Shown piece by piece: positions 44,639-53,748 of a stretch of DNA of 64,000 bases. The stretch lies in contig CADCCH010000005.1 of the NCBI GenBank assembly GCA_902799875.1, forward strand, positions 62,001 to 126,000, read 5' to 3'. Source of the stretch: an uncultured Bacteroidales bacterium (lineage in GTDB: Bacteria > Bacteroidota > Bacteroidia > Bacteroidales > Paludibacteraceae). Within the stretch, counting starts at the first letter, position 1. The number at the start of each line of letters is the position of its first letter. The notes beneath the pieces are model-generated. The model had not been told where the DNA came from and ran no database searches. It worked only from the letters and a program-made list of their open reading frames with translations. A program made the position numbers and the translations under genes.

Positions 44639-45034
44639 TTATTGTACTATAAATTGTCCGACGAGGGCACCGCCGGCGGTGTTGATATGGAGCACATATA
44701 TGCCAGAATTGGAGATCTGCTCAGATAGAGAGTTCGTGAATTGTTGGTTGAGCACAATACTTCCTGTCTGGGCATTTACTACGGTTGCCTGAGCCGAGGG
44801 AATAGCCGCATCCTGTTTCAGGACGGACAGCGCGTTACCATTAATCGTTGCACGGAAACTTCGTGGACGAGGAGGCTCCGTGGGTGTTTGAATAGGATCA
44901 TCCAACGGATCATCTCCAGGAAGCGGTTGCATACTAATCACTTCCATTAACTGAATTTCTACTTCTTCTGCGTGTAACACGCATGGTATTGTAAAGAGTA
45001 CGCCCAATACCAAAGCAATAAATGTTTTCTTCAT
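44639..45034 (-). CDS. DUF3244-like exported protein
   Basis: 131 residues from the ATG at 45034. A signal peptide (to HAEE) is followed by a Pro/Asp-rich linker (PGDDPLDDPIQTPTEPPRP) and one beta-sandwich domain, RSFRATINGNALSVL to GIYVLHINTAGGALVGQFIVQ. This resembles DUF3244, and also the type A sorting domains that end many Bacteroidota secreted proteins. It lies directly upstream of the peptidase gene. Function is unknown. Confidence 0.65.
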   Translation of the reverse strand: MKKTFIALVLGVLFTIPCVLHAEEVEIQLMEVISMQPLPGDDPLDDPIQTPTEPPRPRSFRATINGNALSVLKQDAAIPSAQATVVNAQTGSIVLNQQFTNSLSEQISNSGIYVLHINTAGGALVGQFIVQ

Positions 45035-45052
45035 ACACATATAAATTTAATT

Positions 45053-45089
45053 AAAAAAAGCAACGTCGAACATTCTCGTTTGACGCTGC
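45053..45089 (-). terminator. Terminator-like hairpin at the DUF3244 gene leader
   Basis: Minus strand stem GCAGCGTC/GACGTTGC (8 bp with one G-U, extended inside by AAC/GTT), followed by seven T. It may terminate transcription coming from the TPR-HTH gene. It touches the promoter element, so only reading-through transcripts contain the whole hairpin. Confidence 0.6.
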
Positions 45090-45096
45090 AAAATTA
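45089..45096 (-). promoter_or_regulatory. -7 promoter element of the DUF3244-like gene
   Basis: Minus strand TAATTTTG, overlapping the hairpin above by one base. Confidence 0.7.
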
Positions 45097-45203
45097 CTAC
45101 AAATATGTAACTTGACCAAATAAAAATGTGGGAAATTCAAGAAACGTAAATCGCTATAATCTAACTGATTAAGAAAAAATCAATGTGGGATTTTTAAAGT
45201 CTA

Positions 45204-46619
45204 TTACGAATTTATTGCTAATTTAATAAGATGATCTCTCAGATTTTTGCCGGTTGTCCCTAATAATTTAGCTGTGTGGTCTTTCAGTTTTCCAATGCTG
45301 TTTAATGCATAAGGAAGGATATCTGATATTTTTTTTCTATTCATATCCAATAATACCAAAACACATAATCTTAATTCTTTTTCTGTCAATACCTGTTTTT
45401 GCCGAAGTTTGGATGCCAGCATATAGAATTGTTGGTCAACAATATGGCACATTTTATCATAATCACTCCAAAATAAATCCTTTCTAAGGTCATTTGAACC
45501 GGCGTACAATGCACAATTGAATTCTACCTGTAATCGTTTTTGCGCTATAGTCTCATTGCTTTTCCTTTCCAATTCATATATTTGCTGCGAAAGCAATTTA
45601 TGGTGGCGATGCTTTCTTGTAACATAGAGATACAAACATGTCCCTATCAAAAGTATTGTCAGACATACTGCATACAACCATGTCATATTGGGTTTTCTAA
45701 CAAGATCCTGTTTTAACAATTGTACTGCCTGTGACAGTTTTCCTTGTCGTATTTTCAAAATCTTTTGTACATCTGCCCTGTCTGCTGCAAGTTGGCGAAC
45801 TGCCTCTATACTTTTAGTATCATCATCATTAGTAAGAATAAACAGAGCGTTGTGAATATCAGATTTATTCTGCGATTGCTGAAGAATCAAATTCGCATAA
45901 TATGTTGCAGAATCTCTTATCTCAAGATATGAATATGCTTGTGCTAATTGCATTGAGGTTTGCAGTAAATGAGGATTATACAGCTTGGAAGTATGCGCAC
46001 ACAATATGGTAGAATCATATTGCGCATCTCTAAGGTATACTTCTGCCTGAACCAGCAAACCATATGCAATCAACAAACTATCATTAAACTTTGTTTCGTC
46101 TGTTAGATGTAAGAGGGCAAAACTACTATCTTTCTTCCCTTGTACTGCCTTTTCTAACGCCATGTCATTCAAACAATAATAGTACGATAGTGTATCGTCA
46201 TCCGCCAAGTATTCATTAGCCGAACGCTCAAACATATCGTATGACAACTCATAATCACCGGCACGATGACAAATATCTCCCATGTTATTATACACGCGCC
46301 CGAGGATATGGTAATCGCGCGTGCGGGAATGGGTGGCGTCGATGAAGACCTGCATGGCGGCAACAGGATCGTCGTTGGCTCGAAGCAACTTGCCATAGTG
46401 ATAGCAGGCATGCGCATATGCATCGGAATAGAAAGTGCGCCACACACGGAGCGTACTGTATGTACGTGCAAGTTGTGTACTGTCATCATACATCTGACCT
46501 TGTTGCCACAGACTATCTGCCTCTTCGACTACACTCAGCGTTTCATGCAACGACCGAAACGAACAGCCGGTTAAAAGACACAGGCTCAACAGCATCCATA
46601 TGTATCGACGAATAAACAT
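45204..46619 (-). CDS. Membrane TPR protein with C-terminal helix-turn-helix
   Basis: 471 residues from the ATG at 46619. N-terminal lipobox LLTGC, several TPR units (~40-300), a membrane helix WLYAVCLTILLIGTCLYLYV (~330-350), a coiled segment, and a C-terminal HTH-like domain, LTEKELRLCVLVLLDMNRKKISDILPYALNSIGKLKDHTAKLL. TPR domain and HTH on opposite sides of one membrane helix is a regulator design common in Bacteroidales. It is the probable controller of the peptidase locus next to it. A longer frame upstream covers only an 11-bp repeat. Confidence 0.75.
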   Translation of the reverse strand: MFIRRYIWMLLSLCLLTGCSFRSLHETLSVVEEADSLWQQGQMYDDSTQLARTYSTLRVWRTFYSDAYAHACYHYGKLLRANDDPVAAMQVFIDATHSRTRDYHILGRVYNNMGDICHRAGDYELSYDMFERSANEYLADDDTLSYYYCLNDMALEKAVQGKKDSSFALLHLTDETKFNDSLLIAYGLLVQAEVYLRDAQYDSTILCAHTSKLYNPHLLQTSMQLAQAYSYLEIRDSATYYANLILQQSQNKSDIHNALFILTNDDDTKSIEAVRQLAADRADVQKILKIRQGKLSQAVQLLKQDLVRKPNMTWLYAVCLTILLIGTCLYLYVTRKHRHHKLLSQQIYELERKSNETIAQKRLQVEFNCALYAGSNDLRKDLFWSDYDKMCHIVDQQFYMLASKLRQKQVLTEKELRLCVLVLLDMNRKKISDILPYALNSIGKLKDHTAKLLGTTGKNLRDHLIKLAINS

Positions 46620-46643
46620 TTTTGTATTAAAGGAACTTGCTCG

Positions 46644-46676
46644 TGTTGTTCTCAGGTCGTTCTTAGGTCGTTCTCG
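46644..46676. repeat. 11-bp imperfect tandem repeat, 3 units, upstream of the TPR-HTH gene
   Basis: TGTTGTTCTCA, GGTCGTTCTTA, GGTCGTTCTCG, then the related GGACGTGGTCC. It fills most of the gap to the ClC gene. Confidence 0.7.
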
Positions 46677-46735
46677 GGACGTGGTCCCGTGATGGTCGCG
46701 TTCTTGATACGGTATACCCAGGCTATCATACCTTA

Positions 46736-48544
46736 TCACTCCTCGCTGAAATGCACGAGGACATGACGGTATGAATTGAAGATCTTGGATTTTGAAACAA
46801 AACCAAGGTATCGGCGCTCGCTATCCACTACCGGCAAATTCCAAGCACCGGTATCTTCGAAGATTTCCATCACTTTCTCCATCGGCAGATCAAACCGCAG
46901 GATAGCAGCCGGAGAGGTCATGAGCTGACCGACCGTGAAACGTTTGTACAAACGCGGCTGGAACATGATATTGCGTACTTCGTCGAGCAAAAGAATACCC
47001 TTCAGGTGCCCCTCATGGTCAATAACAGGGAAGATATTCCGCTTGCTCTCACTGATGACCTTAACCAGTTCGCCAAGCGTCATTTCAGGGAAGATAGCCA
47101 CGAAATCTGTCTCTAACACGCTGTCCATCTTAAGGAGCGTGAGCACATTACGGTCTTTGTTATGCGTGAGCAACTCTCCTTTCTGCGCCAGACGCATAGC
47201 GTACAAAGAGTGAGGCTCGAAGAACATAATGGTGAGGTAAGAAATAACGCTCACTATCATCAGGGGCATGAAGAGGTGGTAACCGCCGGTCAGTTCAGCA
47301 ATAAGGAATATACCGGTCAGCGGAGCATGCATCACACCGGACATCAGTCCCGCCATACCGACCAAAGCGAAATTAGCCTCCGGCACAATCAAGCCGCATA
47401 TATTCATAATACGCGCCGTAACAAATCCCACGATAGCACCCATGAAAAGTGAGGGAGCGAAGATACCTCCGACACCACCGGCACCGTTGGTAGCTACCGA
47501 CGCCACAATCTTCAGCAAGATAATGAGTATGAAATAACCCAACAATAACAGTTGTGTATTCGCCGTGGACAAACCGGCATAGAACGCTGTGGGGATGATA
47601 TATTTCTCCAAGGGACTGTTATTGAGTGCACTCAAACTGTCGCCGTTGATGAGCTGACGAATCACATCATAACCTTCACCGTATAACGGCGGGAAGAGGA
47701 AAATCAATATACTCAACATCGAGCCCCCTACGAGGATCTTCAGACCAAAGGAGCGGATATTATGCTTCATCCACTGCTCCAACTTATTCATCCCGCGTGT
47801 AAAATAAAGACTGGTTAAACCACACACGACACCTAAAATCAGGTACCATGGGATACGGCTGACAGCAAAATCCTCGATGTACTTAAGTGGGAACATAGGA
47901 TCCGTCCCGGTGAGGATATACGAGATCGCCGTGGCAGTTACCGACGAGATCAGCAACGGTGCTACTGAGGTCATCGTCAGGTCCATCATCAGCACTTCGA
48001 GCGTAAAGACCAGACCGGCGATCGGGGCTTTGAAGATACCGCCAATTGCACCGGCGGCACCGCAGCCTATCATGAGCATCATCGTCTTCTGATCCAACCG
48101 GAAAGCCTTGGCCAGGTTCGAACCGATAGCCGCACCGGTCAACACAATAGGAGCCTCGGCACCGACCGAGCCACCAAAACCGATAGTCAATCCGGAACCT
48201 ACCACCGAAGACCACATGTTATGTGCCTTGATAATGGATTTACGCTGCGAGATAGCGTATAAGATTTTCGTGATACCGTGCGATATATCATCCCGCACGA
48301 TGTACTTGACAAACAGCGCCGCCAGCGTGATACCGATAACCGGTGTAATGAGGTACCACCACGTGCGCTCATCGGCAATCAATTGCTCCTCAACGAGACG
48401 TTGAATAAGATGAATAAAAGACTTCAAGATAGCCGCCGCAGCAGCAGAAAACATACCTACGAAGAAAGAGAGAAGGAGCACAAGGTTCTTTCCGCTGATG
48501 TGACGTTCCCGCCACTCAATCATTCTATCGTACCACTGCGTCAT
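46736..48544 (-). CDS. ClC-family chloride channel/antiporter with CBS domains
   Basis: 602 residues from the ATG at 48544 (MTQWYDRMIEW); the longer 48604 start would overlap obg. About 12 membrane helices with GSGLTIG and GGSVGAEAPIV, where Glu of the E-A-P segment corresponds to the gating glutamate, and GxFxP-like GGIFAPSLFMG. Two CBS domains at the C-terminus (~475-600). It moves chloride, possibly against protons, and the CBS pair suggests nucleotide control. Confidence 0.9.
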   Translation of the reverse strand: MTQWYDRMIEWRERHISGKNLVLLLSFFVGMFSAAAAAILKSFIHLIQRLVEEQLIADERTWWYLITPVIGITLAALFVKYIVRDDISHGITKILYAISQRKSIIKAHNMWSSVVGSGLTIGFGGSVGAEAPIVLTGAAIGSNLAKAFRLDQKTMMLMIGCGAAGAIGGIFKAPIAGLVFTLEVLMMDLTMTSVAPLLISSVTATAISYILTGTDPMFPLKYIEDFAVSRIPWYLILGVVCGLTSLYFTRGMNKLEQWMKHNIRSFGLKILVGGSMLSILIFLFPPLYGEGYDVIRQLINGDSLSALNNSPLEKYIIPTAFYAGLSTANTQLLLLGYFILIILLKIVASVATNGAGGVGGIFAPSLFMGAIVGFVTARIMNICGLIVPEANFALVGMAGLMSGVMHAPLTGIFLIAELTGGYHLFMPLMIVSVISYLTIMFFEPHSLYAMRLAQKGELLTHNKDRNVLTLLKMDSVLETDFVAIFPEMTLGELVKVISESKRNIFPVIDHEGHLKGILLLDEVRNIMFQPRLYKRFTVGQLMTSPAAILRFDLPMEKVMEIFEDTGAWNLPVVDSERRYLGFVSKSKIFNSYRHVLVHFSEE

Positions 48545-48575
48545 TGTTTTGCCCTTTCCGTCTAGGGTTTCCCCG

Positions 48576-49754
48576 TTAATCGGGGACACCGTCATCCCAG
48601 CCAATGCCTTTGTACTTATCGAGGTCCCATTCTTCTTCTACCTCATTCAGATAAATAGTACCCTCTTCGTCATCCTCTTCTCTCGCCGCCGGTTCGTCAC
48701 GTTCAATGACAGTCACATCTATCGGTGCGTGCGAGATCTCAATGACTTGGTTCTGCTCTTTGTTCAATTCTGTCCAAAGGGCATCTTTGAGTTCGTCTAT
48801 ACCCATACCTGCTACCGAAGAGATAAAGACAATAGGCAAGTCCAGTTTCTGCAGTTTCTTAGAGACTTGCAGCTTCTTGAGTTCCTTCTCGTCGATAGCA
48901 TCTATCTTCGTGATAGCGAGGATACGTGCCTTGGTGAGCAATTCGGGGTTGTACTGCTCCAGTTCGTTAAGCAATATCTTGTATTCCTTCACGATATCTT
49001 CGCTGGTCGCAGGAACCATGAAGAGCAGTACTGCGTTGCGTTCTATATGCCGCAAAAAACGCAGTCCAAGACCTTTTCCCTCGCTTGCGCCTTCAATAAT
49101 ACCGGGTATATCTGCCATACAGAACGACCTTCCATCCCGGTACGAGACGATGCCCAATTGGGGCGTAAGCGTAGTAAACGGATAGTCTGCTATCTCGGGT
49201 TTGGCTGCAGAGACCACACTAAGCAGCGTACTCTTGCCGGCATTGGGAAATCCCACGAGACCGACATCCGCCAATACCTTCAGTTGCATGATCACGGTTC
49301 GTTCCTGTGCGGGTTCACCGGGTTGCGCATAACGTGGCGCTTGATTAGTCGCCGTACGGAAATGCCAGTTACCTAAACCACCCCTTCCGCCTTTAAGCAG
49401 CACCACCTGTTCGTTATGCTCCTTTACCTCGCAGATGAATTGACCTGTCTCGCCGTCATAAACAACCGTTCCACAGGGTACTTCAATAATCTTATCCTCG
49501 CCGTCCTTACCGAACGAACGACTCTGACCGCCTTTGCCGCCATCGGTCGCCATGATATGCTTCTGGTACTTCAGATGCAACAAGGTCCAGAGATTGCGGT
49601 TGCCGCGTAAGATCACCGACCCGCCTTTTCCCCCGTCACCGCCATCCGGTCCGCCTTTGGGCAGATACTTGGCACGATGAAGGTGCATACAACCTGCGCC
49701 ACCCTTTCCGGAGCGGCAGTAGATTTTTACATAGTCAATGAAATTCGCAGCCAT
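48576..49754 (-). CDS. obgE: GTPase Obg
   Basis: 392 residues. Gly-rich OBG domain ([25 protein letters not shown]), GTPase domain with [11 protein letters not shown] (P loop), [17 protein letters not shown] and the NKxD-like TKID, then an acidic C-terminal tail. It acts in late 50S ribosome assembly and stress control. Its gene follows adk, 14 bases after it. Confidence 0.97.
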   Translation of the reverse strand: MAANFIDYVKIYCRSGKGGAGCMHLHRAKYLPKGGPDGGDGGKGGSVILRGNRNLWTLLHLKYQKHIMATDGGKGGQSRSFGKDGEDKIIEVPCGTVVYDGETGQFICEVKEHNEQVVLLKGGRGGLGNWHFRTATNQAPRYAQPGEPAQERTVIMQLKVLADVGLVGFPNAGKSTLLSVVSAAKPEIADYPFTTLTPQLGIVSYRDGRSFCMADIPGIIEGASEGKGLGLRFLRHIERNAVLLFMVPATSEDIVKEYKILLNELEQYNPELLTKARILAITKIDAIDEKELKKLQVSKKLQKLDLPIVFISSVAGMGIDELKDALWTELNKEQNQVIEISHAPIDVTVIERDEPAAREEDDEEGTIYLNEVEEEWDLDKYKGIGWDDGVPD

Positions 49755-49768
49755 AATAACGTTCTCGT

Positions 49769-50353
49769 TTAATGTTTATCGGGACGCGCCAATTCAATCA
49801 CACGCATAATCTGGAGAAAGACATCCGCCATCGTGTGGTTACCGTTCACAGCAAAATAATTACCGTGATGCAAGTAATAATGCGCAATCGGTTCGGTCTG
49901 TTGATGATAAACAGCGATACGGTGACGGATGGTATTGAGATTATCATCCTTTCGTCCACTCACTTTTCCACGTTCAATCAAACGCTGGATAAGCAACTGC
50001 TCGTCTACCATCAAATCAATCATAATGGCATCCATACCGTATTTCTGCAGCAGTTTGGTCAGGGACTCCGCTTGCGCTACCGTACGGGGATAACCGTCAA
50101 AGATAGTACCCTTGCAATCCGCGGGTAACGAAGCGATATAGTTCTCTATCACACCGTACATCATATCGTCAGGCACCAGATTGCCCTTCGAGATAAGTGC
50201 ATCTATCTGCTTACCCAGTTCACTGCCGGTAGCTATTTCTGCACGCAGGACATCTCCGGTCGAGAGATGTTGTACTCCGTACTTATTGGCAATAAAAGCC
50301 GATTGGGTACCCTTGCCGCTACCCGGCGCTCCACATAAAATGATATTTAACAT
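49769..50353 (-). CDS. adk: Adenylate kinase
   Basis: 194 residues. [10 protein letters not shown] near residue 8 and [14 protein letters not shown]. Short-lid type, with [11 protein letters not shown] rather than a zinc lid, usual in Bacteroidota. It balances ATP, ADP and AMP. It is separated from the HU gene by a terminator. Confidence 0.97.
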   Translation of the reverse strand: MLNIILCGAPGSGKGTQSAFIANKYGVQHLSTGDVLRAEIATGSELGKQIDALISKGNLVPDDMMYGVIENYIASLPADCKGTIFDGYPRTVAQAESLTKLLQKYGMDAIMIDLMVDEQLLIQRLIERGKVSGRKDDNLNTIRHRIAVYHQQTEPIAHYYLHHGNYFAVNGNHTMADVFLQIMRVIELARPDKH

Positions 50354-50386
50354 ACCTAAAACTAATACCTATTCTTGGACAGACAA

Positions 50387-50418
50387 AACGAGTTGCCCGG
50401 CAAATGGGGCAACTCGTT
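50387..50418 (-). terminator. Intrinsic terminator of the HU gene
   Basis: Perfect 12-bp stem AACGAGTTGCCC/GGGCAACTCGTT (50387-50398, 50407-50418), then TTTT on the minus strand. Confidence 0.85.
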
Positions 50419-50438
50419 TATGAAGCAACATTGCCTGA

Positions 50439-50702
50439 TTAGAGAGCAAATTTAGCACCCGGTTTGATTTTAACAACCTTGCGTGCCGGGATGTTGATAG
50501 CCTGCTTCGTAGCCGGGTTGATACCCTTGCGAGCTGCTTTCTCAACGATAGCGATGTTAGCGTAACCTACGAGTTGTACGCCCTCACCTTTCTTAACTGC
50601 TGCAACTGCCTCTTCGAGAGCTGCGTCAATAACTTTTGCTGCCAATGCTGCAGATACCTCAGCCTTAGCTGCTGCTGCTTTAATAAGCTCAGATTTGTTC
50701 AT
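50439..50702 (-). CDS. HU-family DNA-binding protein
   Basis: 87 residues, MNKSELIKAAAAKAEVSAALAAKVIDAAL then GEGVQLVGYANIAIVEKAARKGINPATKQAINIPARKVVKIKPGAKF. All HU features are in place, including the PAT-containing DNA-binding arm. It bends and packs chromosomal DNA. Promoter at 50765-50772 with a leader of about 60 bases. Confidence 0.96.
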   Translation of the reverse strand: MNKSELIKAAAAKAEVSAALAAKVIDAALEEAVAAVKKGEGVQLVGYANIAIVEKAARKGINPATKQAINIPARKVVKIKPGAKFAL

Positions 50703-50764
50703 AATCGTGTGTTTTAAGTTATTAATAATGTTAACTTTTTGTTCCCTTCTTTGGAATGTTGCTG

Positions 50765-50772
50765 CAAAATTA
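50765..50772 (-). promoter_or_regulatory. -7 promoter element of the HU gene
   Basis: Minus strand TAATTTTG. Confidence 0.72.
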
Positions 50773-50888
50773 CTAAAAAAACTTTAAATACCAAATATTT
50801 TGGGCAAAAAAAATGCATTTTTTTGCAAAAAAACGTATTTTTCTGCATTTTGGCGCACTTTTTGTATTATTATTCCAATAAAAAGCAG

Positions 50889-50896
50889 TAATTTTG
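50889..50896 (+). promoter_or_regulatory. -7 promoter element of the rhomboid gene
   Basis: TAATTTTG; the ATG at 50905 follows eight bases after its G. Confidence 0.72.
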
Positions 50897-50904
50897 TCGT
50901 CGAT

Positions 50905-51663
50905 ATGAGAAATTTACCAATAGTAACGCGCTATCTGTTGATAGCTAATTTTGCAATCTTCTTCATCGCTGCTATCGTGCAGCGGTACGGTATTGATTTG
51001 AACGCCATAGGTGGACTTCATTACTGGGGTGCATCCTCCTTCCATTGGTGGCAACCGATCACGTATATGTTCCTCCATGCCAACTTCAGCCATATCTTTT
51101 TTAATATGTTTGCAGTATGGATGTTTGCGCCGGTTATCGAACAACAATGGGGTACCCGTCGCTTCGCACTCTACTATCTCGTGTGCGGACTTGGCGCAGC
51201 CTTGATTCAGGAACTGGTATGGATGACAATGCTCAGTAATATGAGTGCGACCTACGATATGGCAACTTTGACGCATTATGCCTACTTCCTAAACACCATT
51301 GGCGCCTCCGGTGCCGTATTCGGTATCTTGTTCGCCTTCGGATGGCTCTATCCGGACGTACCGATGTACATTCTTTTTATCCCTGTACCTATACGTGCGC
51401 GCGTGTTCGTTATTATATATGCGCTCATTGAGTTGTTTGCAGGCTTAGGATCCGTTGCCGGTTTCTCTGCCGATAATGTAGCCCATTTTGCCCATCTGGG
51501 GGGTATGTTGTTCGGTTGGTTGCTGATTCTGTATTGGAAGAAAACCAATTGGCGTGAACCGGGTGAGTTGTGGGACCATATCCGCACAAAATTAGGCGGT
51601 CACCAGCGCCTTGATAGCACGGATGACCGCTTTAAAGAGTATCACTACCACAAACGGGTATGA
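50905..51663 (+). CDS. Rhomboid family intramembrane serine protease
   Basis: 252 residues from the ATG at 50905; a start at 50800 would run through the promoter. Six membrane helices, catalytic S135 in GASGAVFG and H197 in AHLGGMLFG, plus HANFSHIFFNM at ~58-68. It cuts within membrane helices. The stop lies three bases from the convergent VWA gene. Confidence 0.95.
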   Translation: MRNLPIVTRYLLIANFAIFFIAAIVQRYGIDLNAIGGLHYWGASSFHWWQPITYMFLHANFSHIFFNMFAVWMFAPVIEQQWGTRRFALYYLVCGLGAALIQELVWMTMLSNMSATYDMATLTHYAYFLNTIGASGAVFGILFAFGWLYPDVPMYILFIPVPIRARVFVIIYALIELFAGLGSVAGFSADNVAHFAHLGGMLFGWLLILYWKKTNWREPGELWDHIRTKLGGHQRLDSTDDRFKEYHYHKRV

Positions 51664-51666
51664 TGA

Positions 51667-52845
51667 TTAAGCTGCTGTACCGAAGACTACGTAGAAATAC
51701 AACTCACCGGCTACACTACCGTCATCCGTCTTGATGGTGATATGTACCAAGTGAGGTTGACCGTCCATAAACTCAGCTACATTCGTGAAACGAATGATGT
51801 ATGAGTTCTGCATGGCACCGGTAACAGGCAGGCTAGGAAGGTTAACACCTTCGAAGTAACCGTTTGCGAACAACTTTGTACCCCCAGTATAATCAGCCAT
51901 CAGCCAAGGCGCATCACTATATCCATCACTTGTATACCAATCCGCGTGTTGCCCAGCATCTACGCCGTCACTGAATACAGAATGGATTGTTCCTAATTGC
52001 GGAACCCAGTTGTTTTGCAACCATGCCGTAGCAAATGTATCAATTCCAAGGTAGTAGTTAGCTTCATCAGTGAAATTCACATAGATACGATTTGCTCCAG
52101 TGCGGAAAGTGAAATGATCATTGGCAAAATGGAAGGCTGCCATACCACACTCATCCATTCCTCCACCATTGTAGTAACTCGGTGCTAAACTCTGTAACTC
52201 TGCTGCATTCGGACCTGCGAAATAGTGGGTACGAGAAGTTCCATACGTATATTCTTTATTCAAGAATGCGGACAACTCAGCAGATGTAGCAATATCCAAT
52301 GCTCCGGTAATCTCACCGTCATAGCCTACTACACCAAAACGGATGTCCAAACTGGATGCTGCCAACAACTTACTCCAAGCGTCAATACCGTTCGCGATTG
52401 TATCGGCTTCTTCATCCATACTACCGGAGTTATCTACCAGGAAGACAAGGTCTGCCATAACAGTTGCACCAGAACCCTCACTCAGGTTGGTAACCTCAAT
52501 ACCTTTTTTCTTACCGTCCACTTCAACGTAGACGTTCTGACCTTGACCCGAACCACTCAGTTTCAGGTACTCTCCGGTCTCCGGATTAACAATACCCGTC
52601 ATATCCAGACGGATCACGATGTCGTCACCTTCGGTTGTAACAGTAGTCTGAACACCCGGAAGGTTGATAATTGTGTCCGCCCCCGTGATATCGGGATTAG
52701 GAACGGCTGTACTGTCATCAGGAATACCATCGACTGTGCTGTGGTGGGAGCCACCTCCACCGCCTCCACCACCACCACCGGACGGAGAAGTCTCACATGC
52801 TGCCATTACCAATGCAGCAAGGATCAAGTAGTAAAATTTTTTCAT
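51667..52845 (-). CDS. VWA-domain lipoprotein with polyglycine linker
   Basis: 392 residues. Lipobox MAAC (C17), then a run of ten Gly (23-32), then a beta-rich segment (~40-130) and a von Willebrand A domain starting VFLVDNSGSMDEE, a full MIDAS start (DxSxS). The remainder has a beta-rich C-terminal domain (YIIRFTNVAEFMDG). Likely a cell-surface or periplasmic lipoprotein that binds a partner through a metal ion. Promoter at 52889-52896. Confidence 0.85.
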   Translation of the reverse strand: MKKFYYLILAALVMAACETSPSGGGGGGGGGGSHHSTVDGIPDDSTAVPNPDITGADTIINLPGVQTTVTTEGDDIVIRLDMTGIVNPETGEYLKLSGSGQGQNVYVEVDGKKKGIEVTNLSEGSGATVMADLVFLVDNSGSMDEEADTIANGIDAWSKLLAASSLDIRFGVVGYDGEITGALDIATSAELSAFLNKEYTYGTSRTHYFAGPNAAELQSLAPSYYNGGGMDECGMAAFHFANDHFTFRTGANRIYVNFTDEANYYLGIDTFATAWLQNNWVPQLGTIHSVFSDGVDAGQHADWYTSDGYSDAPWLMADYTGGTKLFANGYFEGVNLPSLPVTGAMQNSYIIRFTNVAEFMDGQPHLVHITIKTDDGSVAGELYFYVVFGTAA

Positions 52846-52888
52846 AAATAAAACGTTTTATTGGGTTAATGAGTGTGTATTTCGGTGG

Positions 52889-52896
52889 CAAAGATA
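52889..52896 (-). promoter_or_regulatory. -7 promoter element of the VWA gene
   Basis: Minus strand TATCTTTG. Confidence 0.72.
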
Positions 52897-52957
52897 CAAC
52901 AATATTTTGAATTGTGCAAAAAAATTGTCACTTTTTTCTAAAAAAAGTACAAAATTA

Positions 52958-53725
52958 TCACCAAACAAGCGTAGCGACCACCGGTTTATGGTCCGAAACG
53001 GAGATATTTGGAACCGAACAAGTAGTAGGTTTGAGGGGATCTGAACACAAAATATAATCAATCCGCAGACCAATACCATTATATTCGTAGGTAGCCCCCC
53101 ACTCCCAGAAATAATGGGTCTCATTCCAAGCATCATGCAACCCTCGAGAGATATGCCAGTACGCATAACTAAGTGCTACGGAATTGAAATCACCGACAAT
53201 CACCACCGGATAAGGGCTGGCCTCAATCTCGCGTCTAACCACTTGCGCTTGTGCATTCCGTAAGGGTATCGCCCGTTTCCATTTGGCCTCTATCCGATCC
53301 ATATCTGTCAGGTCTTCGGATGCCAGTTTATAGGACTCAAGATGATTATTAATGAGTCGAATCGTATCGCACCCCACTACGATATCGCAGCGATTGGAGA
53401 GGTTTCCTTGCGTTTCATAATGAATACTCTGCTTATGAATCAACGGATATTTGGACCACACCATCGTACCGTACTGATGGCGTTTGTTATAGACCGAGAA
53501 ATCTAAGTACGAGTACGGATACTTGCTGCCCAAAGTCTGCCTTACATCCGGCAAGGTCAGGTATTTAGCATCTTTATAGACATCCACCTCCTGCAGGCAC
53601 ACCACATCCGCATCCTGCGATAACAGGTACTGCAGCACCTCGTTGTCTGCCGGCTTATGCTTGTAGTCCATGCGTGCCGTATTCCACGTCAGGACAGAAA
53701 TCGCTATGAGAATAAAGTCTAACAA
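52958..53725 (-). CDS. Endonuclease/exonuclease/phosphatase family protein
   Basis: 255 residues from a TTG start, with a short hydrophobic leader. The EEP active-site series is complete: NTARMD, VCLQEVD, NNHLES, VGDFNS, SDHKPV. Usual Bacteroidota members are longer, with extra N-terminal membrane helices. Substrate (DNA, phospholipid, inositol phosphate) is unknown. Its start lies inside an 8-bp repeat that also covers the porX stop. Confidence 0.85.
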   Translation of the reverse strand: MLDFILIAISVLTWNTARMDYKHKPADNEVLQYLLSQDADVVCLQEVDVYKDAKYLTLPDVRQTLGSKYPYSYLDFSVYNKRHQYGTMVWSKYPLIHKQSIHYETQGNLSNRCDIVVGCDTIRLINNHLESYKLASEDLTDMDRIEAKWKRAIPLRNAQAQVVRREIEASPYPVVIVGDFNSVALSYAYWHISRGLHDAWNETHYFWEWGATYEYNGIGLRIDYILCSDPLKPTTCSVPNISVSDHKPVVATLVW

Positions 53726-53748
53726 TTTAACGTTTTAACAGTTTAACG
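53721..53748. repeat. 8-bp imperfect tandem repeat, 3 units, at the porX/EEP junction
   Basis: AACAATTT, AACGTTTT, AACAGTTT, then AACG. The tract fills the gap between porX and the EEP gene. Confidence 0.65.

Noticed and set aside
46620..46739. 40-codon N-terminal extension of the TPR-HTH protein
   Set aside because: It reads through an 11-bp repeat, is polar, and would place the lipobox far from the N-terminus.
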